From Spirosoma arboris (GTDB lineage: Bacteria; Bacteroidota; Bacteroidia; Cytophagales; Spirosomataceae), in the NCBI RefSeq assembly GCF_009754945.1, contig NZ_WPIN01000002.1, positions 248,001 through 312,000 on the forward strand: a DNA stretch of 64,000 bases, read 5' to 3'. Positions within the stretch are counted from its first letter, which is position 1. Every line of letters starts with the position of its first letter. The notes below the pieces were generated by a model. That model made no database searches. It was not told the origin of the DNA and was given only the letters and a program-made list of their open reading frames with translations. Below, in pieces: positions 32,630-41,541 of the stretch. The position numbers and the translations under genes are program-made.

Positions 32630-33327
32630 GTTACCGCTGTTTGATTGTCGACGACGAGCCCCTAGCCCGCGAGCTGCTTGTACAATTCATCGAACAGCTA
32701 CCTAGCCTTATCCTAGTGGATAACTGTGCAGATGCATTTGCTGGACTAAAGGTGTTGCATACTCAACCCATAGACATTTTATTTACTGATATTAAAATGC
32801 CCAGGTTATCAGGTATTGAGTTAGTAAAAGCACTGACTAGACCACCAAGAATCATCCTAACAACAGCTTATGCTGATTTTGCTTTAGATGGGTTTGAAGT
32901 GGGTGCTATTGATTATTTGGTGAAGCCCTTTTCATTCCCTCGCTTTATCAGAGCTGTCGACCGAGCATTGGGTCGACCTCCATCAGTTGAAAGCGACTCT
33001 CAAACCTTAATTCAGCCTCCTACGTTCCTGTTTTTGAAAGTAGATCGAAACATTGTCAAGGTATCATTGACCGATGTGTTGTACTGGCAGGCATATGGGA
33101 ATTATGTCAGAGCCTATTTTCGCGATGGACAAACTCTACTAGTTACCGAGACCATGGTCCATCTGGAGAAATTATTACCTGTTAACCAGTTCGTACGAAT
33201 TCATAAGTCGTACATCGTTGCTTTAGCGGGAGTCACCCAATATCAGACTAACAGTCTATCTGTGGGTTCGGTATCGATCCCTATAGGAGACCTATATCGT
33301 AAGCAGTTTATTGAAGCCATTAATTAA
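32626..33327 (+). CDS. LytTR-family response regulator
   Basis: 233 residues. Receiver domain: VDDEPLARELL, phospho-acceptor within FTDIKMPRLSGIE, TTAYADFAL and YLVKPFSF. C-terminal LytTR DNA-binding domain: FLKVDRNIVKVSLTDVLYWQ, VRIHKSYIVA. Coupled to the kinase upstream. LytTR regulators in Bacteroidota commonly control cell-surface or secretion genes; no target is evident here. It is placed only 60 bp from the end of the integrase gene, so it travels with the island if the island is intact. Confidence 0.9.
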   Translation: MSYRCLIVDDEPLARELLVQFIEQLPSLILVDNCADAFAGLKVLHTQPIDILFTDIKMPRLSGIELVKALTRPPRIILTTAYADFALDGFEVGAIDYLVKPFSFPRFIRAVDRALGRPPSVESDSQTLIQPPTFLFLKVDRNIVKVSLTDVLYWQAYGNYVRAYFRDGQTLLVTETMVHLEKLLPVNQFVRIHKSYIVALAGVTQYQTNSLSVGSVSIPIGDLYRKQFIEAIN

Positions 33328-33386
33328 AGTGGCTGGCATGCTACTTGCAGCCAGCGAAGCTTCAGAAGGGCTTCTTAGTGAGAATC

Positions 33387-34625
33387 CTAGCTAGCCCCTC
33401 TCCCTTTTTGAAATAACTTATCAAAAACATTTATTTTCTCCTTCTTCCGCTTGTCACTAATGTGAACATACTTCATAGTGGTACCAAGATCACGGTGACC
33501 CATATAATCCTTCAGTGTAACAACATCCCCACCTAATTCAATAAATATGGTCCCGAATGTATGCCTGGCAGTGTGCGTTTTTACTTTGAAGTCAACCCCA
33601 GCAGCCTGACCTATCTGAGTCAACAGTCGGTTAGTATACTGCTCTGAAAAAGTGTCAAATAGTTTACCCAAAGAGGAAATGATTAGGGTCTTGGCCAATG
33701 GATGCAAGGGGACTCTGATAGTCTTCTGTTTGCCCAAGGTCTTTTTTGGCATGATGACTAACCAATCACCTCTTATGTTGTCATGAGCAACTGATTTAGC
33801 GTCGCTAATACGCAAGCCCGTGAAGCAGGAGAATAAAAAATGGCGAAGAACCAAGGACCAGTTTTCAGGTGTAGTGTTGTCTTGAAATAATTTCATTAGA
33901 GACTCGAGTTGGTCTTCCGTTAGTACATCCGGCCATGTTTCGGGCTTAGTAACCTTTACTTTTTTAAATGGATCATCAAAAACGTTACCATCTGCAAGCG
34001 CCCGTTTTACATAGGTTCTAACGTTCTTCATGTGGTTTTCAACAGTAGTAGGAATATTGCCTTTGTTCGACTTTAGCCAAGCCCGAAAGTTTTCTAGATT
34101 CTTGGGTGTAAGAGCATTGAAGGGCATACGGTCAGATTGGGCTGCATCTTTTTTCTTTCCCTTGATCTGCTCTTGTGCCCAAAATTCCTTTAAGCTATTT
34201 AAGCTTGCTATCTGACCATTTCTGGTTCCAGCTTCGATCTTCTTACGCTTAACTCGCTCATTTGCATCATTCAGAAAAAAAGTAAAAAAGTCTTTTCGAG
34301 ATGTGAACGAATTAAAATCCGTAAGCAATTGGCTAATGGTTAAGATCTTATTACCAAGACGGTATTCTTTGAATATTTCGTTGACTTTCGCCATTTCCGT
34401 ATTAATCATCAACTGATAATCTGAATAATCCTTGTCATTCTTGCTCCTTGGCAAGATTTTTCCAACCTCTTTATCAAAAAAAGATGTTGGCCAGGACAGT
34501 TTTAGGGGCAATCTCTCCCAATCTCCATCAATAGAAACGTAGATGTAGAGGGCTGAAGAGCCATCTTTCTTTATATAGTCATCCTTAATAATGACTTTTT
34601 GATTGAAGTTCTGTGTGGTTCCCAT
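33387..34625 (-). CDS. Tyrosine recombinase (phage-type integrase) of the island
   Basis: 412 residues from ATG 34625. An N-terminal arm-type DNA-binding part and SAM-like core-binding domain (residues about 110-220) lead to the catalytic domain: TGLRISDAKSV (first Arg near 270), HTARHTFGT (His-x-x-Arg near 350) and the nucleophile in YMGHRDLGTTMKYVHIS. This is the Bacteroidota ICE/prophage integrase class. Its start faces the tRNA-Arg gene 107 bp away, the classical position of an element integrated at a tRNA 3' end. Three TAGGAAAC repeats lie in between. Confidence 0.95.
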   Translation of the reverse strand: MGTTQNFNQKVIIKDDYIKKDGSSALYIYVSIDGDWERLPLKLSWPTSFFDKEVGKILPRSKNDKDYSDYQLMINTEMAKVNEIFKEYRLGNKILTISQLLTDFNSFTSRKDFFTFFLNDANERVKRKKIEAGTRNGQIASLNSLKEFWAQEQIKGKKKDAAQSDRMPFNALTPKNLENFRAWLKSNKGNIPTTVENHMKNVRTYVKRALADGNVFDDPFKKVKVTKPETWPDVLTEDQLESLMKLFQDNTTPENWSLVLRHFLFSCFTGLRISDAKSVAHDNIRGDWLVIMPKKTLGKQKTIRVPLHPLAKTLIISSLGKLFDTFSEQYTNRLLTQIGQAAGVDFKVKTHTARHTFGTIFIELGGDVVTLKDYMGHRDLGTTMKYVHISDKRKKEKINVFDKLFQKGRGAS

Positions 34626-34636
34626 TCGGAAATGGC

Positions 34637-34684
34637 TAGGAAACGGAAGTGGCTAAAGCAGGATTAGGAAACACATTAGGAAAC
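34637..34684. repeat. Three TAGGAAAC direct repeats between integrase and tRNA
   Basis: TAGGAAAC at 34637-34644, 34665-34672 and 34677-34684. Short direct repeats close to att and int are typical of arm-type integrase binding sites. The repeat is directly seen; binding is inferred. Confidence 0.6.
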
Positions 34685-34686
34685 GA

Positions 34687-34720
34687 AAAATGCCCTCTAC
34701 AGTGCGTATGAGGGCATTTT
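34687..34720 (-). terminator. Rho-independent terminator behind tRNA-Arg
   Basis: AAAATGCCCTC (34687-34697) and GAGGGCATTTT (34710-34720), perfect 11-bp arms with 12-nt loop. It follows the tRNA gene on the reverse strand and also shields the integrase promoter. Confidence 0.8.
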
Positions 34721-34731
34721 ATACTGTTTCG

Positions 34732-34803
34732 TGCTCCCGAAGGGATTCGAACCCCTATCGTCGGTACCGGAAACCGAAATTCTATCCATTGAACTACGGA
34801 AGC
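34732..34803 (-). tRNA. tRNA-Arg, anticodon CCG
   Basis: On the reverse strand: acceptor stem GCTTCCG with CGGGAGC plus discriminator A, a D-arm (TAGTTCAATGGATAGAA), anticodon stem TCGGT/ACCGA with loop TTCCGGT giving anticodon CCG, and a T-arm GGGGTTCGAATCCC. CCA is not encoded. Decodes CGG. Its 3' end points to the integrase, so it is the likely attachment gene of the island. If integration used this gene, the tRNA 3' end present here is the one retained or rebuilt by the element. Confidence 0.95.
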
Positions 34804-34880
34804 TTTTCCCGTTTGGGAGTGCAAATATAGTAGATTGGGTTACTAAAACGCAAGTCTACTTCTAAACAACCCTTTACTTT

Positions 34881-37352
34881 TTAGCGTCTCCCACGGCCAC
34901 CACGTCGGTTTTCACCCTTTGCGGCTACGCCTTGCTTCTGTCTGGAACTACTGCCTCCACGAGAACTACCCGAACGCGAACCCTGGTTATCATCACGTCG
35001 ACGCGAACTTGGTTTACTAAAATCTAAATTCGTAGCACGACCTGCCTTGTCGCTCACTAAAGTAAAATCCATACTTCGGCGCGCCAGATTTGTGTCTTTT
35101 ACCTTGACGACAACCGGATCGCCAAACGTATACATTTTCTTGTGGCGTTGACCAATTATTCGGTAATTGTCCTTGTCGAACTCATAATAGTCGTCGCTCA
35201 AGTCCTGCATTCGAACCAGGCCTTCGCAACTATTCTCTGTGATTTCAACAAAAATGCCAAACTCTGTAACACCAGAAATTACACCCTCAAATACCTGATC
35301 AGGTGCCATACGGCTCATAAACTCGACCTGTTTGTATTTGATGCTGGCTCGTTCGGCTTCAGAAGCCATACGTTCCCGCTCAGACGCATGGCGACATTTT
35401 TCCTCATATTCTTCGCGGTCAACGGGTTTGCCTTTGTCGAGGTAATGTTGAAGTAATCGATGCGCCATCATGTCGGGGTAACGGCGAATAGGCGACGTGA
35501 AGTGTGAATACCGCTTGAATGCCAGACCAAAGTGACCTAAATCTTCGGTACTATACCGAGCTTTCGACATTGTTCGGACGGCCAGTTGCTGAAGCATACC
35601 TGCTTCGGGTTTACCCTCAATGCTCACCATAAAGCGATTCATCGAACTTGATAAATGCTCGTCGTCTACGTTCAGTTTGTAGCCCAACTTACGGGCAAAG
35701 TCCGAGAAGCTACGGAGTTTATCTTCGGCAGGGCCCTCGTGAACACGATACACCATTGTGTTCTCTTCACCATTCTTGTTCCGCTTTGACAGCGAATGCA
35801 CAAACTCGGCAACCCGTTTGTTTGCCAGCAGCATAAACTCTTCAATGAGTTTGTTCGTGTCCTGCCGGATTTTTGGGTAAACAGTCAAGGGTACTCCGTT
35901 CTCATCTAATCGAAACCGCACTTCAACCGTCTCGAAGTTAATAGCTCCATTTTTAAAACGCTCGTCGCGGAGTTTATAGGCTAATTCGTTCAAGAGTCGA
36001 AGCTCTTCCAGATAGTCACCACTATTGTTGTTGAGAATATCCTGCGCTTCTTCATAGGCGAACCGGCGGTTTGAATGGATGGCGGTTCGGCCAAACCATT
36101 CATTCACTAGTTGAGCATTGGGTGTTAATTCAAAAACAGCCGAGAAAGTCAGCTTGTCTTCGTTGGGACGGAGCGAACAAAGACCATTCGACAGCTTTTC
36201 GGGCAGCATAGGAACAACTCGGTCGACTAGATAAACCGATGTAGCCCGTTTATAGGCTTCGGCTTCCAGTTTCGAACCGGGAAGAACATAGTGCGTTACA
36301 TCAGCGATATGAACACCAATTTCATAGTTGCCATTGTCGAGTATCTGGACAGAAAGAGCATCATCGAAATCTTTGGCATCAACAGGATCAATGGTGAAGG
36401 TTGTTACTTCACGCATGTCACGCCGTTTGGCCAAATCTTTTTCCAGAATTTGGGTCGGAATAGCTTCCGCTTCCTGTTCTACATCCTCAGGAAAATGAAT
36501 AGGTAAGCCGAATTCCGCCAGAATAGCATGCATTTCGGTATTGTTCTGCCCTGCAAGTCCCAGTACGGTAATCACCTCGCCCTCAAAACGTTGTTTGTGG
36601 CTGTCTGGGTCAGGATACTTTGTGAGTCGAACAATAACTTTCTCCCCGTCGGCAGCTCCTCCAAGTTTCTCTTTGGAAATAAAAATATCGTCGTAAATCT
36701 TTTTGCTGTCAGGAACGACAAAGCCGTAAGTTGGCCAGACTTCAATGCGACCAACTAACTCGGTGCGACCACGCTCAATCACGTTGGCGACTTTCCCTTC
36801 AAGCCGGCGTCCTCTATTGCGCGAGTCTGTAAAGCGAATTACACGCACACGATCACCGTCAACGGCACCGGCGAGGTCTTCGGTCGAAACCCAGATATCA
36901 TCATCACGGTCACCCCGTACGCCACTGGCTGTATTGGGAATAACAAATGCAAAACGTGAATTCACATGGTCAACAACGCCTTCAACCAGATTTGCGTTAG
37001 CATCAGCACGGTAACTACCGTCAGACTGGCGCACGATGGTACCTTCGTCGGTAAGTTCGCCAATCAGACCGTGCATGATCAATTTCATGCGCCGGTCGCC
37101 AGTGCCGAAATGGTCTAATACCTGCTCCTGCGTAAAGGAATGGTCATCGTTAATCTGGAAAAACGCCATGATGTCGTTTTTCATTTCATCCAGAAAAGAG
37201 TCGGCCTGTTGAATAGGCCTTACCTGGCTGGGCTTTACTTTTGCTGATTTCTCGAAACCCTTTTCACGTGGGCGCGTCGTTGGCGACTGCCCCGTACTGG
37301 GTCGACCAGATGTGGCCTTCGAGTATTTATCTTGTTTTGGTTTTCCTCTCAT
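34881..37352 (-). CDS. rnr: Ribonuclease R
   Basis: 823 residues from ATG 37352. An N-terminal basic region and winged-helix/cold-shock parts precede the RNB domain with the acidic catalytic run FTIDPVDAKDFDDALSV (near 320-336). A C-terminal S1 domain (VFEGVISGVTEFGIFVEI) follows, then a Gly/Ser/Arg-rich tail ending GRGRR. RNase R is a processive 3'-5' exoribonuclease that degrades structured RNA, rRNA and, with tmRNA, faulty mRNA. Length is usual for the family. It is the first host gene after the island; the reverse-strand genes downstream (exonuclease homologue upstream at 37499) read in the same direction. Confidence 0.95.
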   Translation of the reverse strand: MRGKPKQDKYSKATSGRPSTGQSPTTRPREKGFEKSAKVKPSQVRPIQQADSFLDEMKNDIMAFFQINDDHSFTQEQVLDHFGTGDRRMKLIMHGLIGELTDEGTIVRQSDGSYRADANANLVEGVVDHVNSRFAFVIPNTASGVRGDRDDDIWVSTEDLAGAVDGDRVRVIRFTDSRNRGRRLEGKVANVIERGRTELVGRIEVWPTYGFVVPDSKKIYDDIFISKEKLGGAADGEKVIVRLTKYPDPDSHKQRFEGEVITVLGLAGQNNTEMHAILAEFGLPIHFPEDVEQEAEAIPTQILEKDLAKRRDMREVTTFTIDPVDAKDFDDALSVQILDNGNYEIGVHIADVTHYVLPGSKLEAEAYKRATSVYLVDRVVPMLPEKLSNGLCSLRPNEDKLTFSAVFELTPNAQLVNEWFGRTAIHSNRRFAYEEAQDILNNNSGDYLEELRLLNELAYKLRDERFKNGAINFETVEVRFRLDENGVPLTVYPKIRQDTNKLIEEFMLLANKRVAEFVHSLSKRNKNGEENTMVYRVHEGPAEDKLRSFSDFARKLGYKLNVDDEHLSSSMNRFMVSIEGKPEAGMLQQLAVRTMSKARYSTEDLGHFGLAFKRYSHFTSPIRRYPDMMAHRLLQHYLDKGKPVDREEYEEKCRHASERERMASEAERASIKYKQVEFMSRMAPDQVFEGVISGVTEFGIFVEITENSCEGLVRMQDLSDDYYEFDKDNYRIIGQRHKKMYTFGDPVVVKVKDTNLARRSMDFTLVSDKAGRATNLDFSKPSSRRRDDNQGSRSGSSRGGSSSRQKQGVAAKGENRRGGRGRR

Positions 37353-37384
37353 GTTGTTTGCCTAACTCATTAGTGAGGCTAAAA

Positions 37385-37495
37385 TGTTTAAATTCAGTGT
37401 GGAAGAAGTAATTGATTATGAAAAATGAGCAATAGATAATGAAGCCAAACGACCTCAATCATTCATAAATTATACATTGTTCATTTATAGAAACC
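37385..37495. repeat. Word-like imperfect intergenic hairpin
   Basis: AAATGAGCAATAGATAATGAA on the left is mirrored imperfectly on the right by a stretch ending in ACATTGTTCATTT. The arms are themselves built of repeated short words (AATGA). Located between rnr and the exonuclease homologue. Similar hairpins with different words are at 46120, 60105 and 61495. Confidence 0.5.
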
Positions 37496-37498
37496 TCT

Positions 37499-38251
37499 TC
37501 AATCACTTAATACAATATGCTCGTCGGCCACGAGCGGGGCACCCACCATTTTCAAATAAACCTGCACCAGCATCACCATCGAATCGCGGGCGTATTGCTC
37601 AATACGAGGCCAGTCGTGTTCGCGGTAATACACTTCGCTGGTCCGATCGCCGGTCCATTCGAGTGGGCGAGTTGGTACGTTGAGGACAGCAGCCAGCAGA
37701 TCGAGTGGAACAAAGTGTCGTTTGTCGCCAAACTGCCAGTGTTCGAGGGTATCCCGATGTGGAATTTCCCAGGGTTTCTTTCCCGAAATCTGCAAGGCCG
37801 GAGGGAGCGGTAAGCCATTTACCATTAACCGACGACACAGATAGGGAAAGTCAAATTCTTTGCCATTGTGGGCACATAACGTTAGTTCACCGGGTGGGTA
37901 GCGGTTTACAATAGTTAGGAATTCCTCCAATAATACAAGCTCGTCGTCGTTGCTGATCAGCTTAACTTTCAGATGCGGCTTGTCGTCGTCATCGAAGAAT
38001 AGGCCACCTACGCCAATGCAGATAATTTTCCCAAATTCAGCGAAGTAGGAAGCCCGGCGATCATACCAGCCAGCCGCCGAGAGTTCATCATCATTTTTGA
38101 AATACCTGCTTTTTTCTTCCCATTGCCGTTGCAATCGCGGCTCAACAGACAGAAGAGATGGCTCACCCGCCACCGTTTTGAGATCAATAAACAAAAGGTT
38201 TTTAAGCCGGCGTTTCCAGGAGATGGGTTGAGGCATAAGAATAGGAGTCAA
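37499..38251 (-). CDS. PolB-like 3'-5' exonuclease homologue with altered catalytic site
   Basis: 250 residues from ATG 38251. Family features of predicted PolB-like 3'-5' exonucleases are visible: FIDLKTV near residue 21-27, GKIICIGVGGLFF, CAHNGKEFDFPYLCRR near 145-160 and YARDSMVMLVQVY near 220-232. In active members the first motif is D-x-E (DIET); here it is D-L-K (GAT CTC AAA), so the first catalytic carboxylate pair is broken while the two later Asp motifs remain. Reading frame is intact. It is probably a non-catalytic nucleic-acid-binding relative, or the start of decay. Confidence 0.8.
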   Translation of the reverse strand: MTPILMPQPISWKRRLKNLLFIDLKTVAGEPSLLSVEPRLQRQWEEKSRYFKNDDELSAAGWYDRRASYFAEFGKIICIGVGGLFFDDDDKPHLKVKLISNDDELVLLEEFLTIVNRYPPGELTLCAHNGKEFDFPYLCRRLMVNGLPLPPALQISGKKPWEIPHRDTLEHWQFGDKRHFVPLDLLAAVLNVPTRPLEWTGDRTSEVYYREHDWPRIEQYARDSMVMLVQVYLKMVGAPLVADEHIVLSD

Positions 38252-38255
38252 GAAA

Positions 38256-38660
38256 TCAGGCGTGTAGAATTCCTTCCAGTCCTAATGCAGGTATAAGTAC
38301 CAGATTTTCTTCTACAATGCTGTCTGGCACGAAGATAAACTTCTTATCGAAAATCTGGTCACCAATAAAATAACTTACCCAGTACTCATTATTCAGATGA
38401 AATACATCGGGCATAATGCTCTCGACAACTTCATGCGCCCCCGGCTGAACCTCTACAAAAAAGTGGCGCAGGGTTGACGTTTTCTGTTCTTCGTCATTTT
38501 TTAATCCGTAACCTTTCGACGTAACAAACACGGTTGTAATAGGCACTTCCTTCTGGTTTATCAAATAAACCTGCCAATCATAACCACTGATCAGATTCTC
38601 TTTCCGGGCGATAGCTACCTGTACGCCTTCAACAGGCAAAAAATTAATATCTTTTTTCAT
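38256..38660 (-). CDS. Conserved Bacteroidota hypothetical protein
   Basis: 134 residues. Beta-rich with no signal peptide (PVEGVQVAIARKENL, WQVYLINQKEVPI, FVTSKGYGL, YWVSYFIGDQIFDKKFIF). I recognise the family as conserved in Bacteroidota but with unknown function. It lies 4 bp upstream of the exonuclease homologue and in line with lipB, so the three could be transcribed together. Confidence 0.75.
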   Translation of the reverse strand: MKKDINFLPVEGVQVAIARKENLISGYDWQVYLINQKEVPITTVFVTSKGYGLKNDEEQKTSTLRHFFVEVQPGAHEVVESIMPDVFHLNNEYWVSYFIGDQIFDKKFIFVPDSIVEENLVLIPALGLEGILHA

Positions 38661-38677
38661 TCAATATAATTCGGGTT

Positions 38678-39451
38678 TCAATTTCGGGTTTCCACTGGCA
38701 CGTCAGTCAACAGCTTCGCTCCTACTAATTCCATCTCAAACAAAGCGGCCAGGTGATACTGAACATGATTGGCTACCTCATTCAATGGTATCTCATGACC
38801 TAACTCAGCCGCCAGCGACGTAACCGCTTTGTCTGTAATCCCACAAGGGACAATATGGTCAAAATAATGCAAATCTGTATTCACGTTTAGTGCAAAGCCG
38901 TGCATCGTTACCCAACGGCTGGCTTTTACACCCATTGCGCAAATTTTGCGAGGTCTCTGGATACCGGTAGCATCAGTGCCATAATCAAGCCAAACCCCCG
39001 TTAAGCCCTCAATCCGTCCCGCATCGAGTCCATAATCGGCCAGCGTAAGAATGATACTTTCTTCAAGCAGACGCATGTACCGATGGATGTCAGTGAAAAA
39101 ATTATCCAGGTCCAGAATCGGATAACCCACCAGCTGGCCGGGGCCATGGAAGGTTATATCGCCCCCACGACGAATCTTAAAGAATGTGGCACCGAACTCA
39201 CTAGCCAGCCGAGCTTCATCAATCAGCAGATTTTCGGCATGCCCACTCGTACCAAGCGTATATACGGGCGGATGCTCGCAAAACAGCAAATAATTCGGGG
39301 TTACTTGCTGCTCATCAGTAGGGCATGTTCGGTTCAGTAGTTTCTGGTTAACAATTGTGGCAAAAAGACGTTCCTGCTCATCCCAGGCAGTCTGATAATC
39401 CATCAATCCTAAGGCCCGAACTTCAACTTGTTTATTGACGCGACTATTCAT
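38678..39451 (-). CDS. lipB: Octanoyltransferase LipB
   Basis: 257 residues from ATG 39451. RRGGDITFHGPGQLVGYPIL is the diagnostic motif, KICAMGVKASRWVTMHGFAL the substrate lysine region and PCGITDKAVTSL holds the acyl-thioester cysteine. LipB transfers octanoyl groups from ACP to lipoyl domains, the first step of endogenous lipoate synthesis. It is in a minus-strand group with the two genes below it and divergent from the YraN gene across a 95-bp gap. Confidence 0.95.
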   Translation of the reverse strand: MNSRVNKQVEVRALGLMDYQTAWDEQERLFATIVNQKLLNRTCPTDEQQVTPNYLLFCEHPPVYTLGTSGHAENLLIDEARLASEFGATFFKIRRGGDITFHGPGQLVGYPILDLDNFFTDIHRYMRLLEESIILTLADYGLDAGRIEGLTGVWLDYGTDATGIQRPRKICAMGVKASRWVTMHGFALNVNTDLHYFDHIVPCGITDKAVTSLAAELGHEIPLNEVANHVQYHLAALFEMELVGAKLLTDVPVETRN

Positions 39452-39546
39452 TGCTTACTGGAAGAAAAAGTCTTCCGTTAGTTGACGAACAAACAGGTCG
39501 GTAAGTTTCGTTCGATTGTCGTTATTTGTGACTATATCGTACTTAT

Positions 39547-39900
39547 ATGGCACAACATAACGAAACAGGTAAACAGGGAGAAGCTGAAGCAAATCGCTAC
39601 TTACGCGAGCAGGGTTACGAAGTCATGTTTCGAAATTATCGTTACCAACACGCTGAAATTGACCTTATTGCTAAGAAAGGAAAACTGCTGGTTTTCGTGG
39701 AAGTAAAAACGCGGACGAACCTCAGTTATGGCAACCCTGAAGAATTTGTTTCTTATGCGAAAGCTAAGCTGGTAATGAAGGCTGCCGAACAGTATATTTT
39801 TGCAAACGACTGGCAGCATGACATCCGATTTGACATCATTGCCGTAACTATAGCAGGCAGTGAATTACAGGTGAAACACATTGAAGATGCCTTTTGCTGA
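39547..39900 (+). CDS. yraN: YraN (UPF0102) nuclease-like protein
   Basis: 117 residues from ATG 39547. GKQGEAEANRYLREQGYEV, RYQHAEIDLIAKKGKLLVFVEVKTR and YGNPEEFVSYAKA fit the UPF0102 family: an Asp/Glu and a Glu-Val-Lys stand in restriction-endonuclease-like positions. It is usual length. Function is not established; a nuclease role in DNA or RNA metabolism is presumed for the family. Single gene, divergent from lipB. Confidence 0.9.
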   Translation: MAQHNETGKQGEAEANRYLREQGYEVMFRNYRYQHAEIDLIAKKGKLLVFVEVKTRTNLSYGNPEEFVSYAKAKLVMKAAEQYIFANDWQHDIRFDIIAVTIAGSELQVKHIEDAFC

Positions 39901-40004
39901 CCTCTTTTTCAAACACAAAAACAACATATCCTTTCTGATTTTCGATAAATTATTTAGGAGATCATTACGTTGGTAGTAAGGATAGAGTTATTTCACATCA
40001 ACAA

Positions 40005-41453
40005 ATGCAAATGAGAACATTTTTCGACTGGAGCCCAGTCTTGCTTTTAGTAGTTTGTAACGCGTTTCTGATGACATCCTGTAAAAAGGATACAGACGTT
40101 ACACCTTCAGGACCGACCTCAAACGGAGAAGTCAATAATTGGGTCCTGGATAATATGAAGACCTATTACTTCTGGAATGACAAATTACCGGCTAATCCGG
40201 ACACCTCCCTGACATCCGATAATTTTTTTCTGTCCTTACTCTACGATCGAAACAACACCGCGAATGTAGACCGTGACCGTTTCTCCTGGATTCAGGCGAG
40301 CGCCGATGATCTGAAGGCGTCGCTAAGTGGTCAATCGAAGACGACCGGTATAGAATATAATCTGTATTATAGAGATCAGGCCAAGACGGGTGTCGTTGCA
40401 TCAATTATCTATGTACTCCCTGGCTCCCCAGGGGCTAAAGCAGGCATTAAACGAGGGGATATTATCTCAAAAGTAAACGGAGAGTCATTGACAGGTGCTA
40501 ATTATCAGACCTTACTGTCTGGCAGCACCGATACATACACATACGGGTTTGCCACTATCACGAATGGTACATTGACAGATAATGGCCAAACCAAGCAGGT
40601 TACGGCGGTCGTTTTTCAGGAAGACCCTGTCCTGCTGGATACAACCTATACCATTGGCGGAAAAACGATAGGGTATGTGATTTATAACCAGTTCATACCT
40701 GGTGTGTATAAAGATGGCTCAACAGATAAAACCTATGATCTGAAATTGGACAATATTTTTGGTAAGTTCAAACAGAAAGGTGTTAACGAGCTGGTGCTTG
40801 ATTTACGCTATAATCGGGGTGGTTATGTGAGCTCATCGACTAACCTTGCTAGTCTGATTGGTAAAAATATTGATGCTTCCAAGGTGTATTATACACAGAA
40901 ATGGAATAGCACTGTAACAGCCGCAAATAATAAGAGTCGTGGTGCGGGCTGGGACACTCAAAATTTCCTAACGAAGCCGACCAATATTGGGGCTAACATC
41001 AATCGTGTATTTGTCCTGACAACGGGAAGTACGGCCTCAGCCAGCGAATTGGTTATTAACGGCTTACGGCCTTTCATGACGGTGACTACTATCGGTACAA
41101 CTACAGTTGGCAAAAATGTTGGTTCCATTACCATCTATGATGAAACCGGCCGTATTAAATGGGGCATACAACCCATTACCTTCAAATCGGCAAATGCGCT
41201 GGGATTTACGGATTATGCGGGTGGATTCACACCATCCGTAGAGGTGAAAGAGCCAAGCTACGGCATGAAGCCCTTTGGTGATGTAACCGAACCTATGTTG
41301 AGTGAAGCCATTTTTCAGATTTCAGGTACTCGTATGGCACGTAGGGCAGCGTCTACAGAAGTCCCGCAGCCCATTCTTGGCTCGTCTCTGGACCATAAGG
41401 CTGGAGGAGGGAATATGTTTAGTAATGATAACCTTCTGAACGGCCAGCATTAA
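40005..41453 (+). CDS. Lipoprotein S41 peptidase (C-terminal processing type)
   Basis: 482 residues; the ATG at 40005 precedes a second ATG at 40011. A lipobox FLMTSC (Cys25) puts it on the periplasmic side of a membrane. A PDZ-like domain (PGSPGAKAGIKRGDIISKVNG) is followed by the S41 fold: ELVLDLRYNRGGYVSSS, catalytic Ser in TTGSTASASELVINGLRP and the general-base Lys in TTTVGKNVGS. CtpA-type peptidases trim C-termini of periplasmic proteins. A C-terminal 60-residue tail is low-complexity. Monocistronic. Confidence 0.9.
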   Translation: MQMRTFFDWSPVLLLVVCNAFLMTSCKKDTDVTPSGPTSNGEVNNWVLDNMKTYYFWNDKLPANPDTSLTSDNFFLSLLYDRNNTANVDRDRFSWIQASADDLKASLSGQSKTTGIEYNLYYRDQAKTGVVASIIYVLPGSPGAKAGIKRGDIISKVNGESLTGANYQTLLSGSTDTYTYGFATITNGTLTDNGQTKQVTAVVFQEDPVLLDTTYTIGGKTIGYVIYNQFIPGVYKDGSTDKTYDLKLDNIFGKFKQKGVNELVLDLRYNRGGYVSSSTNLASLIGKNIDASKVYYTQKWNSTVTAANNKSRGAGWDTQNFLTKPTNIGANINRVFVLTTGSTASASELVINGLRPFMTVTTIGTTTVGKNVGSITIYDETGRIKWGIQPITFKSANALGFTDYAGGFTPSVEVKEPSYGMKPFGDVTEPMLSEAIFQISGTRMARRAASTEVPQPILGSSLDHKAGGGNMFSNDNLLNGQH

Positions 41454-41541
41454 GATTGCATTATTTTGGCACAAGGGCAGCTCTAAAGGCTGCTTTTGGC
41501 GTTTTATATTGTAACTTTAGCATGAACAAGCTCCCATCACT

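Noticed and set aside
1..34730. CRISPR array
   Set aside because: Inspected for regularly spaced 25-40-bp repeats; none found. The GGTATTACC and ATTACAAA words are too short and uneven.
34636..34824. Reverse frame through the tRNA-Arg region
   Set aside because: Spans the tRNA gene and terminator; a spurious frame.
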